Below, in pieces: positions 57,154 to 64,000 of a stretch of 64,000 nucleotides of DNA. The notes under the pieces are model-generated. The model was not told where the DNA came from, searched no databases, and was given only the letters and a program-made list of their open reading frames with translations. The stretch comes from Desulfuromonas acetexigens. GTDB lineage: Bacteria > Desulfobacterota > Desulfuromonadia > Desulfuromonadales > Trichloromonadaceae. The position numbers and the translations under genes were made by a program. Positions within the stretch are counted from its first letter, which is position 1. The number at the start of each line of letters is the position of its first letter. The stretch is taken from positions 1 through 64,000 of the forward strand of contig NZ_FOJJ01000041.1 of the NCBI RefSeq assembly GCF_900111775.1. The letters are read 5' to 3'.

Positions 57154-58083
57154 ATGAATTTCAATTCCAATTCCATCGATATCGATTGGAGCTACCTGCT
57201 CGACCGCGTGGAACACCTGATGGACCTCGGCGAGGAATTTCTGACCCGCAAGCTGGCGGAATACCAGTTCGACCCGGCCCTGCTCGAAAGCATCATCGCC
57301 TGGCGCTGGCAGCAGGAGAACCAGAGCGGCTACCTGCATCCCATCGTCCACCCCGATCTCCCCGACCATGCCGATCTGCTCGGCATCGACCCGGTCTTGA
57401 TCCGCCTGCGCCAGAACACCCGCCAGTTCGTCCACCGCCTGCCGGCCAACAACGTGCTCCTCTGGGGCGCCCGGGGCACCGGCAAATCGTCGGCGGTCAA
57501 GGGGTTGCTCGGCGAATTCGCCGGCGCCGGCCTGCGCCTGGTCGAGGTGCGCAAGGAAGACCTCTTTCAACTGTCGGCCATCACCGAACTGCTGCGCCCC
57601 CACCCTTACCGCTTCATTCTCTTCTGTGACGATCTTTCCTTCGACGAATCGGAAGTCGACTACCGCGAACTCAAAGCTTTGCTCGAAGGGGGGATCGAGG
57701 CGCGGCCGGAGAATCTGCTGATTTACGCCACCAGCAACCGCCGCCATCTGATGCCGGAACGCCTGAGCGACAATACCGGCGGCGAGGAAATCCATCCCGA
57801 AGAGGCGATCGCCGAGAAGATCTCCCTTTCCGACCGCTTCGGCATCACCCTCGGGTTCTATCCGACCACCCAGGAGAACTACTTGGAGATCGTCCGCCAT
57901 CTGGCCCACGGACGGAAGTTGCCCATCGGTGAAGCCGAACTTGCCGCCGAGGCCCTGGAATGGGCCATGCTGCGCGGCGCCCGCTCGGGGCGGGTGGCCC
58001 GCCAGTTCATCGACGATCTGACCGGACGCCTGCTGCTGCCGGAAAAACCTAAAAAACCCCGAAGAAAACTGAAATCCCGGTAA
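57154..58083 (+). CDS. DUF815 family AAA ATPase
   Basis: A 309-residue ATPase of the DUF815 family. Walker A is LLWGARGTGKSSAVKG near residue 105. LFCDDLSFDESEVDYRELK is the Walker B and sensor region, and LIYATSNRRHLMPE, then SLSDRFGITLGFYPTTQENYL complete the family pattern. The cellular role is unknown; the sequence suggests a moderate AAA machine without helicase or protease domains. ATG 57154 is preceded by GAAGAGGAAATCGCC. It is transcribed divergently from the methyltransferase. Confidence 0.9.
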   Translation: MNFNSNSIDIDWSYLLDRVEHLMDLGEEFLTRKLAEYQFDPALLESIIAWRWQQENQSGYLHPIVHPDLPDHADLLGIDPVLIRLRQNTRQFVHRLPANNVLLWGARGTGKSSAVKGLLGEFAGAGLRLVEVRKEDLFQLSAITELLRPHPYRFILFCDDLSFDESEVDYRELKALLEGGIEARPENLLIYATSNRRHLMPERLSDNTGGEEIHPEEAIAEKISLSDRFGITLGFYPTTQENYLEIVRHLAHGRKLPIGEAELAAEALEWAMLRGARSGRVARQFIDDLTGRLLLPEKPKKPRRKLKSR

Positions 58084-58091
58084 ATTAATGT

Positions 58092-58120
58092 TTGGCCTGG
58101 GGTAATAATCCCCCTATAAT
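58092..58120 (+). promoter_or_regulatory. Sigma-70 promoter of the triheme cytochrome gene
   Basis: TTGGCC (58092-58097, 4/6) and a perfect TATAAT (58115-58120) are 17 bp apart. The spacer holds GGGG-N7-CCCC (58099-58113), a possible small operator. The start site would be near 58127. Confidence 0.65.
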
Positions 58121-58150
58121 TCACAGTTAATCAATTCCTTCGGAGGTCCG

Positions 58151-58465
58151 ATGAAAGTTCTCCGGTTATTGGCGCTGGTTCTTCTGCTGCTGGCTCCCTG
58201 CACCCTGCAAGCCCGTTGGATCAAGGACAAAGTCCTCTATACCGTCGCTGATGCCAGCAATGTGGAGTTCAGCCATTACCGGCACCTGGAGATTTTGGGC
58301 AACAACTGCCCGAGCTGCCACAACGACATCTTTCACATCGTCACCGCCAAAAATCCCGAAACGACCATGAAGGCCATGGAAGAGGGCAAGTCCTGCGGCG
58401 TCTGTCACAACGGCACCAAGGCCTTCACCGTCGCCGACAACTGCGACGCCTGTCATGCCCAATAA
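58151..58465 (+). CDS. Periplasmic triheme c7-type cytochrome
   Basis: A 104-residue precursor. The signal peptide (MKVLRLLALVLLLLAPCTLQA) should be cut after residue 21. The mature protein has three CxxCH heme sites: CPSCH (53-57), CGVCH (82-86) and CDACH (98-102). His42 (in FSHYRH) and His62 are candidate distal ligands. This is the c7-type triheme cytochrome arrangement of Geobacter-like bacteria, which shuttles electrons in the periplasm towards metal or other acceptors. GGAGG is 5 bases upstream. It is followed by a PilZ protein gene 60 bp away. Confidence 0.92.
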   Translation: MKVLRLLALVLLLLAPCTLQARWIKDKVLYTVADASNVEFSHYRHLEILGNNCPSCHNDIFHIVTAKNPETTMKAMEEGKSCGVCHNGTKAFTVADNCDACHAQ

Positions 58466-58525
58466 ACTCGAACCGGCGAGACCTTTCAGGATCCCCCCGG
58501 CGCCGTGCCTACCGGAACGAAACCC

Positions 58526-59254
58526 ATGTCCTACTTAAAATATTTCAAAACGGGGCAGAAGATTCTGCTCGCCGCCCCCCCCGGCGACGGCGCCATCAGC
58601 CGCACCGAAACCCTGACCACCTACCTGCAGGAGATGGGCAAGGGGCATTTCGATCTGCTGCTCCCCTATGGCGGCCACGAAGAAGAGAGCTATCCCTTCG
58701 CCGCCGAAATGCCCCTCAGCCTCACCTCGGAAGCCTTCGGCCTCGGACTTAAACTGAGCTGCCATTTCTCCGGGCACCGCGACAAGGACGTTATCCGCGT
58801 TCAGCTCGGCGACGACCTGCAGGTTTTCCAGCGCCGGGGATCCCCCCGTGTCGACCTCCAAGCCGGGGTCCGTTACACCAAGGGGCGCGGGACCCTGCGC
58901 ACCTTTCGCGACCAGTGGGAAAAGAACATCCGCATCCTCCACAGCGGCGGCGACCTGAGCAAGCTCGGCACCTTTCCGCGCCGGGCGATCAATCTCGGCA
59001 GCGGCGGCGTCCGCTTCGACCTGAAGGCTCCGGTAGAAGTCGCCGATCTCTGCTTGGTGCTGATCGACTACGGCCAGTCTCCGCCCATCTGCTCCCTGGC
59101 CGAAGTCGTCTGGACCAAGCCGACGGAAAGCCCGGAGCGCTTCAGCACCGGCATGCGCTTTGTCTCGCTCCTTGACGCCGACCTGAAACGCCTGGAAAAC
59201 CTCATCCGCGAACAGCAGAAAAATCCTTTGGCCAAAGAAGAGCTGGAAGTCTAA
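58526..59254 (+). CDS. PilZ-domain (YcgR-like) protein
   Basis: A ~242-residue protein. The N-terminal half (~1-105) resembles the YcgR N-terminal fold (FKTGQKILLAAPPGD, FDLLLPYGGHEEESYPFAAE). The C-terminal PilZ domain has QRRGSPRVD (RxxxR motif) and AINLGSGGVRF, which fit c-di-GMP binding. ATG 58526 is preferred; a GTG at 58505 would add seven residues. It follows the cytochrome gene by 60 bp, so it may share its promoter. Its 3' end overlaps aat by four bases, in convergent orientation. Confidence 0.82.
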   Translation: MSYLKYFKTGQKILLAAPPGDGAISRTETLTTYLQEMGKGHFDLLLPYGGHEEESYPFAAEMPLSLTSEAFGLGLKLSCHFSGHRDKDVIRVQLGDDLQVFQRRGSPRVDLQAGVRYTKGRGTLRTFRDQWEKNIRILHSGGDLSKLGTFPRRAINLGSGGVRFDLKAPVEVADLCLVLIDYGQSPPICSLAEVVWTKPTESPERFSTGMRFVSLLDADLKRLENLIREQQKNPLAKEELEV

Positions 59255-59967
59255 CCCCCCTTCCCAATCTCCGGCACCCATCTTCCCGGCGGAAAACCGG
59301 CGGGCGGAACCAGTCCCGGCAAGACCCCGCCCCGCTCCAACCAGTGGTGAAACTCGGCGCGGGGGATCTCCACCGCCCCCAACGACAAGAGGTGGGGATT
59401 GGGCAACTGGCAGTCGATCAGCGGCCAGCCCGCTTTCGCCAGGCAACGGGCCAAGACCGCCAGGGCCACCTTGGAGGCATCCGGCGCCCGGTGAAACATC
59501 GACTCGCCGAAGAAGCAGCGCCCCAGCACCACTCCGTACAGCCCCCCCACCAGTTCATCCCCCCGCCAACATTCCAGCGAATGGGCGTAACCCAGGCGAT
59601 GCAGACGCAGATAGGCTTGGCGCATTTCGTCGGTGATCCAGGTCCCTGGTTGCCCCTGTCGACTCTCCGCACAACCGTCCACGACCGCCGCGAAAGCCTC
59701 GTCGCAGGAGACGCGAAAACGTCCCTGGCGCAGGCACTTGGCGAGGCTGCGGGAAATGCGGATCTGTTCAGGGAAGATGACGCAACGGGGATCAGGGGAC
59801 CACCAGAGGGGCGGCTCGTCGTCACTGAACCAGGGGAAGATGCCCAGGGAGTAGGCTAGGAGCAGGCGCCGGGGGGTGAGATCGCCGCCAACGGCGAGCA
59901 ACCCGCTCGGCTCGGCCAACTTCGGCGCAGGGAAGAGCAGCTGATCGGAAAGACGGTAAACCGGCAC
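59251..59967 (-). CDS. aat: Leucyl/phenylalanyl-tRNA-protein transferase
   Basis: A 238-residue N-end-rule enzyme. Motifs include LSDQLLFPAPKLAEPSGLLAVGGDL at the start, YSLGIFPWFSDDEPPLWWSPDPR, GWPLIDCQLPNPHLLSLGA and the HSLECW turn. It adds Leu or Phe to proteins with basic N-termini, marking them for ClpS-ClpAP. It sits beside clpA and clpS on the same strand (49 bp from clpA), giving a complete N-degron unit. Confidence 0.95.
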   Translation of the reverse strand: MPVYRLSDQLLFPAPKLAEPSGLLAVGGDLTPRRLLLAYSLGIFPWFSDDEPPLWWSPDPRCVIFPEQIRISRSLAKCLRQGRFRVSCDEAFAAVVDGCAESRQGQPGTWITDEMRQAYLRLHRLGYAHSLECWRGDELVGGLYGVVLGRCFFGESMFHRAPDASKVALAVLARCLAKAGWPLIDCQLPNPHLLSLGAVEIPRAEFHHWLERGGVLPGLVPPAGFPPGRWVPEIGKGG

Positions 59968-60016
59968 GGTCAGCGCTCCCGCACTGGAAGCGCCGACCGG
60001 CCGACGGCTAAAAACA

Positions 60017-62272
60017 TCAGGAGGGACCGTAGGCGAAGGTCAGCTCGCCGGCACGCAGACCGATACGCACCTCGCCGCCGTCGCTGAGACGACCGAAGAG
60101 CAGCTCGCCGGCGAGAACGTCGCTGATCGCCGTCTGGATCAGCCGCGCCAGGGGGCGCGCGCCATAGACCGGGTCATAACCCCGGCGCGCCAGGTCGGCC
60201 CGGGCGGCGGCGGAAACCTTCAACGTCACGGCGGAGTCGGCCAGGCGGGTGCGCAGCTCGTCGAGGAACTTGTCGACAATGCGGAGAATGATCGCCTCAT
60301 CCAGCGACTGGAAGGGGATGACGGCATCGAGGCGGTTGCGGAATTCCGGCGAAAAAGCCTTCTCCACCGCCTGCTTGTAGCCGCTGCGGCCGAGATTGCC
60401 GAAGCCGATGGGGTTGGCGCTCATCTCCCGCGCCCCGGCGTTGCTGGTCATGATCAGCACGACATTGCGGAAGTCGGCCTTCTTGCCGTTGTTGTCGGTG
60501 AGGGTGCCGTGATCCATGACCTGCAAGAGGATGCTGAAGAGATCGGGATGGGCCTTTTCGATCTCGTCGAGAAGGAGCACCGCATAGGGGGTCTTCACCA
60601 CCGCGTCGGTCAATAGCCCGCCCTGGTCGAAGCCGACGTAGCCGGGGGGCGCGCCGATGAGCCGCGCCACCGAATGTTTTTCCATGTATTCGCTCATGTC
60701 GAAGCGGATAAATTCCACCCCCAGCTGCGCCGCCAGCTGGCGGGCGACCTCGGTCTTGCCGACCCCGGTGGGGCCGGTGAAGAGGAAGGAGCCGACCGGC
60801 TTCTCGGGATGGCCGAGTCCGGCCCGGGAACGGAGAATCGCCTGGCAGAGGGCATCGACCGCCGGATTCTGACCGAAAACCTGGCGCTTGAGATCCCGGG
60901 CCAGATGGCGCAGGCGCTTGCGGTCGGAACTGGAGACGCTGCGCGCCGGAATGCGCGCCATCGACGCCACCACCGTTTCGATGTCGGCGACCTCGACGGT
61001 GGCGCCGGTGCGTTGGTTGATGCGAAAGACCGCCCCGACCTCATCGATGACATCGATGGCCTTGTCCGGCAGCTGGCGGAAATTGATGTGCCGGGCCGAG
61101 AGTTCGGCCGCCGCCCGCAGCGCTTCCTCGCTGTAGACGACGCCGTGATGCTCTTCGTAGTAGCTCTTCAGGCCGCGCAGAATGGCAACCGTATCCTCGA
61201 CGCTCGGCTCGACGATATCGATCTTCTGAAAACGCCGGGAGAGGGCGCGATCCTTGTCGAAGAGATTCTTGTATTCCTCGAAGGTGGTCGAGCCGATGCA
61301 GCGCAGCTCGCCGGTGGCCAGCACCGGTTTGAGGATGTTGGAGGCATCGAGGGAGCCGCCGCTGGTCGCTCCGGCACCGACGATGGTGTGGATTTCGTCG
61401 ATAAAGAGAATCGCCTCGGGCTTCTTGCGCAGGGCGGCCATGACCGCCTTGAGCCGCTCCTCGAAATCCCCCCGGAACTTGGTGCCGGCCAAGAGCGCCC
61501 CGAGATCGAGGGTGTAGATTTCGTTTCCCTTGAGCAGATCGGGCACCTCCCCCCGTTCCAGCAGCAGGGCCAGCCCTTCGGCGATGGCGGTCTTGCCGAC
61601 CCCGGGATCGCCGACGTAGAGAGGATTGTTCTTGCGCCGCCGGCAGAGCACCTGGATGGTACGGGTCAGCTCCCGGTCGCGGCCGATGAGGGGATCGATC
61701 TTCCCTTCCCGTGCGCGCTGCACCAGGTTGACGGTGTAGAGCTCCAGGGGATCGCGGGAAGGCGCCCCCTTGGAAGGACTCGGCGCGCCCTCTTTGGTTT
61801 TGCCGGGGGCGGCGCCGTCCGAACTCGCCGTCTCCCGGGGCACCTTGGAAACCCCGTGGGCGATGAAGTTGAGGACGTCGAGACGGCGGATGCCCTGGGC
61901 TTCGAGGAAGTGGGCGGCGTGGGAATTTTTTTCTTCCAGAATCGCCGCCAGCAGATCGCCGAGCCCGACGTCCTTCTTGCCCGCCGCGTGCATGTGCACC
62001 ACGGTCCGCTGCAAGACCCGCTGCAGACCGACGGTCTGCTCGGGGACGAAATCGTCGCTGACGGGAACCGCCTCCAGCTGCTTGTCGAAAAATTCCTCAA
62101 GAACGCTTCGCAGCCCCTGGATATCGCCGCCGCAGCTGACCAGCACCTCCTGCCCCCGGTCCTCGAAGAGGATGGCGTAGAGCACATGCTCGGTCGTCAG
62201 ATATTCGTGGCGACGGCGTTGGGCTTCCCGTACCGCCAGGGAAAAAGCGATCTGTACATCCTGATTGAACAT
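60017..62272 (-). CDS. clpA: ATP-dependent Clp protease ATP-binding subunit ClpA
   Basis: A 751-residue AAA+ unfoldase. The N-domain starts MFNQDVQIAFSLAVREAQRR, then come the first AAA domain (Walker A GDPGVGKTA, Walker B FIDEIHTIVGAGATSGGS) and the second (Walker A GPTGVGKTE, DEIEKAHPDLFSILLQ). It feeds substrates to ClpP. ATG 62272 matches the family start; the in-frame leader back to 62389 overlaps the clpS end and is not coding. The clpS-clpA-aat order is functionally coherent. Confidence 0.96.
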   Translation of the reverse strand: MFNQDVQIAFSLAVREAQRRRHEYLTTEHVLYAILFEDRGQEVLVSCGGDIQGLRSVLEEFFDKQLEAVPVSDDFVPEQTVGLQRVLQRTVVHMHAAGKKDVGLGDLLAAILEEKNSHAAHFLEAQGIRRLDVLNFIAHGVSKVPRETASSDGAAPGKTKEGAPSPSKGAPSRDPLELYTVNLVQRAREGKIDPLIGRDRELTRTIQVLCRRRKNNPLYVGDPGVGKTAIAEGLALLLERGEVPDLLKGNEIYTLDLGALLAGTKFRGDFEERLKAVMAALRKKPEAILFIDEIHTIVGAGATSGGSLDASNILKPVLATGELRCIGSTTFEEYKNLFDKDRALSRRFQKIDIVEPSVEDTVAILRGLKSYYEEHHGVVYSEEALRAAAELSARHINFRQLPDKAIDVIDEVGAVFRINQRTGATVEVADIETVVASMARIPARSVSSSDRKRLRHLARDLKRQVFGQNPAVDALCQAILRSRAGLGHPEKPVGSFLFTGPTGVGKTEVARQLAAQLGVEFIRFDMSEYMEKHSVARLIGAPPGYVGFDQGGLLTDAVVKTPYAVLLLDEIEKAHPDLFSILLQVMDHGTLTDNNGKKADFRNVVLIMTSNAGAREMSANPIGFGNLGRSGYKQAVEKAFSPEFRNRLDAVIPFQSLDEAIILRIVDKFLDELRTRLADSAVTLKVSAAARADLARRGYDPVYGARPLARLIQTAISDVLAGELLFGRLSDGGEVRIGLRAGELTFAYGPS

Positions 62273-62333
62273 GCGTGACATCCTTTTTGCCGTCCCGCCC
62301 GCGGGCGGCGAACTACGAAAAGCACAAAAACGA

Positions 62334-62648
62334 TCAGGCCGGCTCCATGCTGCAGCGCAGCGGAAAACCCTCGCTTCGCGCCCGGGCATGCACCCGGTCG
62401 ATCTTGGTTTCGGCGATCTCCGCCGGAAAGATGCCGCAGATACCCATCCCTTTGAAATGGATGTTGAGCATGATCCGGTTGGCCTCGGTCGGCGGTTTGT
62501 GAAAGATTTTCTCCAGCATCTCCACGACGAACTCCATGCTGGTGAAATCGTCGTTATGCATGATCACCCGAAAGAGCGGGGGAGAACCCGTCTTGGCGCG
62601 GCTTTCCTCCGCCGCCCGGGTTCCCCCCGCTGGTGCTTGCTCGGTCAC
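62334..62648 (-). CDS. clpS: ClpS adaptor
   Basis: A 104-residue adaptor. The conserved core is VIMHNDDFTSMEFVVEML, HKPPTEANRIMLNIHFKG and the Asn-Asp/His pocket for N-degrons. It delivers proteins with Leu/Phe/Trp/Tyr N-termini to ClpA. The N-terminus (MTEQAPAGGTRAAEESRAK) is a flexible extension used for delivery. It is the first gene of the clpS-clpA-aat set. Confidence 0.96.
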   Translation of the reverse strand: MTEQAPAGGTRAAEESRAKTGSPPLFRVIMHNDDFTSMEFVVEMLEKIFHKPPTEANRIMLNIHFKGMGICGIFPAEIAETKIDRVHARARSEGFPLRCSMEPA

Positions 62649-62750
62649 AGATAAAAGCTCCGTTCTTCAAATCGCGTTGAACTGATTTCGATCCTAGCAC
62701 AAGTGCCGCGTCGCCGCCAACGTCCGACTGCGGCGGCGACGCGGTTCACC

Positions 62751-63548
62751 TCAAGGGGCGATGCCGGCGAGGAAATCGAGGAGCGCGCCGTTGAAGGCCG
62801 CCGCTTCCTCCAGATTGACCATGTGCCCGGCCCCGCCGATCAGGCGCAGAGCGGCCCCGGGAACACCTTCGGCCAACGCCGCCGACTTATCCGGGGGGAT
62901 GGCCTTGTCTTCGAGGGCGCCGATAACGAGGGCGGGGAGTTTCAGCCGCGGCAGCAGCGCCATGGAATCGTCGCGGTCGCGGATCGCCTGCAGGCCGAGA
63001 ATCAGCCCGGCAGGAGCGGTCGCCTCGATCCAGGCACGCACCTCCGCAAGCAGTTCCGGCCGGCCCTGCGCCGTCTCCGGCGCGAAGAGAAGCGGGATGA
63101 AGGCGCTCGGCACAGCGCCGGGATTGCCCTTTTCGATCTCCGCGATGAGATGGTTGCGTTTGCCCCGGGCCGTCTCGTCGTCGGCATCGGCACGGGTGAC
63201 GATGAAGCAGGCGCCGGACAGGCGCCGGGAGTGGCGGGCGAGGAGATTGAGCAGCACGTAGCCGCCCATGGACATCCCCCCGACCACGGCCCGCTCAATG
63301 CCAAGATGATCGAGGAGCGCCGCCAGATCGTCGGCCAAAAGATCCGTCGACCCGGACGCCGTTCCCGCTTCGCTTTCGCCGAAGCCGCGCAGGTCGGGGA
63401 GGATCACCCGGTAACCGGCAGCGACCAGAGCCTCGGCCTGGGGGCGCCACATCTTGCGGAAGAGGGGAAAGCCGTGAATGAGCATGACCGGCAACCCTTG
63501 CCCCAGGTCATCATAAGCCAGGCGAATGCCGTTGATTTGTGCGTGCAT
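62751..63548 (-). CDS. Alpha/beta-fold hydrolase
   Basis: A 265-residue serine hydrolase. The oxyanion loop is LIHGFPLFRKMW, the nucleophile elbow is GGMSMGGYV, the acid lies near LVIGALEDKAIPP, and the His is in GGAGHMVNLEEA. Sequence is close to 3-oxoadipate enol-lactonase/esterase-like members, but substrate cannot be told. The ATG at 63548 is preceded by AAGGAGAT, so the longer frame to 63599 is rejected. It is near but separate from a YkgJ-like gene. Confidence 0.85.
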   Translation of the reverse strand: MHAQINGIRLAYDDLGQGLPVMLIHGFPLFRKMWRPQAEALVAAGYRVILPDLRGFGESEAGTASGSTDLLADDLAALLDHLGIERAVVGGMSMGGYVLLNLLARHSRRLSGACFIVTRADADDETARGKRNHLIAEIEKGNPGAVPSAFIPLLFAPETAQGRPELLAEVRAWIEATAPAGLILGLQAIRDRDDSMALLPRLKLPALVIGALEDKAIPPDKSAALAEGVPGAALRLIGGAGHMVNLEEAAAFNGALLDFLAGIAP

Positions 63549-63602
63549 GATGATCTCCTTGGTGGATGCCGGAACGGGCAATTTCTTTGGTTCCGGCAAA
63601 AT

Positions 63603-64000
63603 TCAAAAAAAGCCCCCCCCGGGGATCTCGTCCCATACCGGCCTTTTGGCCAGAAAACGTTCCTTGAGTCGGGGATTTTCCAGCAACTGCTGCACGCCGA
63701 CGGTCAACTGGCCGCTGCGGGTGTCAAAACCCGCGTCCTCCAGAGCATCCCCCAGGCCGATGAAGGTCGCCTCCATCAGGTTTTTCTGCAGCAGATGCAT
63801 GAGCACCGGGCGGGCTGCGCCGGGCCAGGGTTCGTCAAGCGATTCCCGGCAGCGCTCCGCGTCTGTCGAGGTCACCGAGCGGCAGATCAGGGGACGCACC
63901 GGATAGATGGCACAGGCCCCCTGCTCATCGAGAAAGGCGCAATGCTCCCGCAGCGACAGGCGCGCTTCATCGTCAAGCCCGGCGACCTGGCGGCTGAGCT
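63603..64000 (-). CDS. YkgJ-family cysteine-cluster protein (5' end outside window)
   Basis: A partial gene whose start lies beyond the window. The visible part, reading into the window, includes CAFLDEQGACAIYPVRPLIC, the CxxL-G-C-IY-RP-C signature of YkgJ/UPF0153 zinc- or iron-cluster proteins. About 95 further residues with no recognised domain follow. An internal GTG at 63899 is not the true start, since the coding frame continues to 64000 with the Cys motif intact. Confidence 0.8.
   Translation of the reverse strand, partial: LSRQVAGLDDEARLSLREHCAFLDEQGACAIYPVRPLICRSVTSTDAERCRESLDEPWPGAARPVLMHLLQKNLMEATFIGLGDALEDAGFDTRSGQLTVGVQQLLENPRLKERFLAKRPVWDEIPGGGFF

Overview
The window is about 64 kb of GC-rich chromosome from a bacterium that looks like a Desulfuromonadales/Geobacterales member (Geobacter, Desulfuromonas or relative). 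The pointers are a triheme c7-type periplasmic cytochrome, an EtfBA operon with a membrane Fe-S EtfAB:quinone oxidoreductase, a nadK-recN-acetyltransferase-M23 peptidase-secA-argJ run, PilZ and degenerate-receiver proteins, GspA/GspB, and a MucR/Ros regulator. Gene density is high, and no rRNA, intact tRNA, CRISPR array, transposase or prophage was seen. The taxonomic call is inference from gene content.

Layout. 1-7.1 kb: SNF2-family helicase, UPF0158 protein, and a two-gene peptide/nickel-type ABC ATPase pair without permeases. 7.1-8.1 kb: a palindromic repeat and a fluoride-resistance unit (crcB plus DUF190) behind a clear fluoride riboswitch with its own terminator. 8.2-11.1 kb: a GreA/B-like protein and a GspA/GspB pair. 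11.5-16.5 kb: a sigma-54 activator fused to ferredoxin and [FeFe]-hydrogenase-like domains, then a consensus sigma-54 promoter, a predicted ~92-nt terminated RNA, and ptsP (EI-Ntr). 16.6-20.8 kb: etfB-etfA-EMO on the minus strand. 21-26.4 kb: valS and a small chemosensory cluster (two CheW, one receiver protein). 26.5-29.5 kb: dGTPase-like HD hydrolase, MucR, DUF2914 and a receiver-PilZ protein. 29.5-39.6 kb: one long minus-strand series of deoB, deoC, argJ, secA, M23 peptidase, N-acetyltransferase, recN and nadK. 39.8-46.5 kb: rarA, an accessory pair (DUF1156 DNA methylase and PD-(D/E)XK nuclease), then a DUF2157-DUF4824 pair. 46.5-50.8 kb: a CsgG-FGE lipoprotein-like protein, a membrane-anchored ABC-type binding protein and a cNMP-domain SLC13 transporter. 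51-59 kb: EAL-HDOD protein, fba, gap, rpsU, an rRNA methyltransferase, a DUF815 ATPase, the cytochrome and a PilZ protein. 59-64 kb: aat, clpA, clpS, an alpha/beta hydrolase and a truncated YkgJ-type gene.

The most notable unit is at 11.4-14.2 kb. A redox or H2-sensing-like activator carries the GAFTGA loop needed for sigma-54. Directly downstream lie inverted TTGAC/GTCAA repeats, three CTATTTT boxes spaced 17 bp apart, a perfect 16/16 sigma-54 promoter, and a short transcription unit that ends at an intrinsic terminator before ptsP. I read this as a candidate self-contained regulator-sRNA module. A second candidate is the methylase-nuclease pair at 41.2-44.5 kb. A third is a dispersed palindromic repeat present in three copies (7.1, 11.2 and 53.9 kb).
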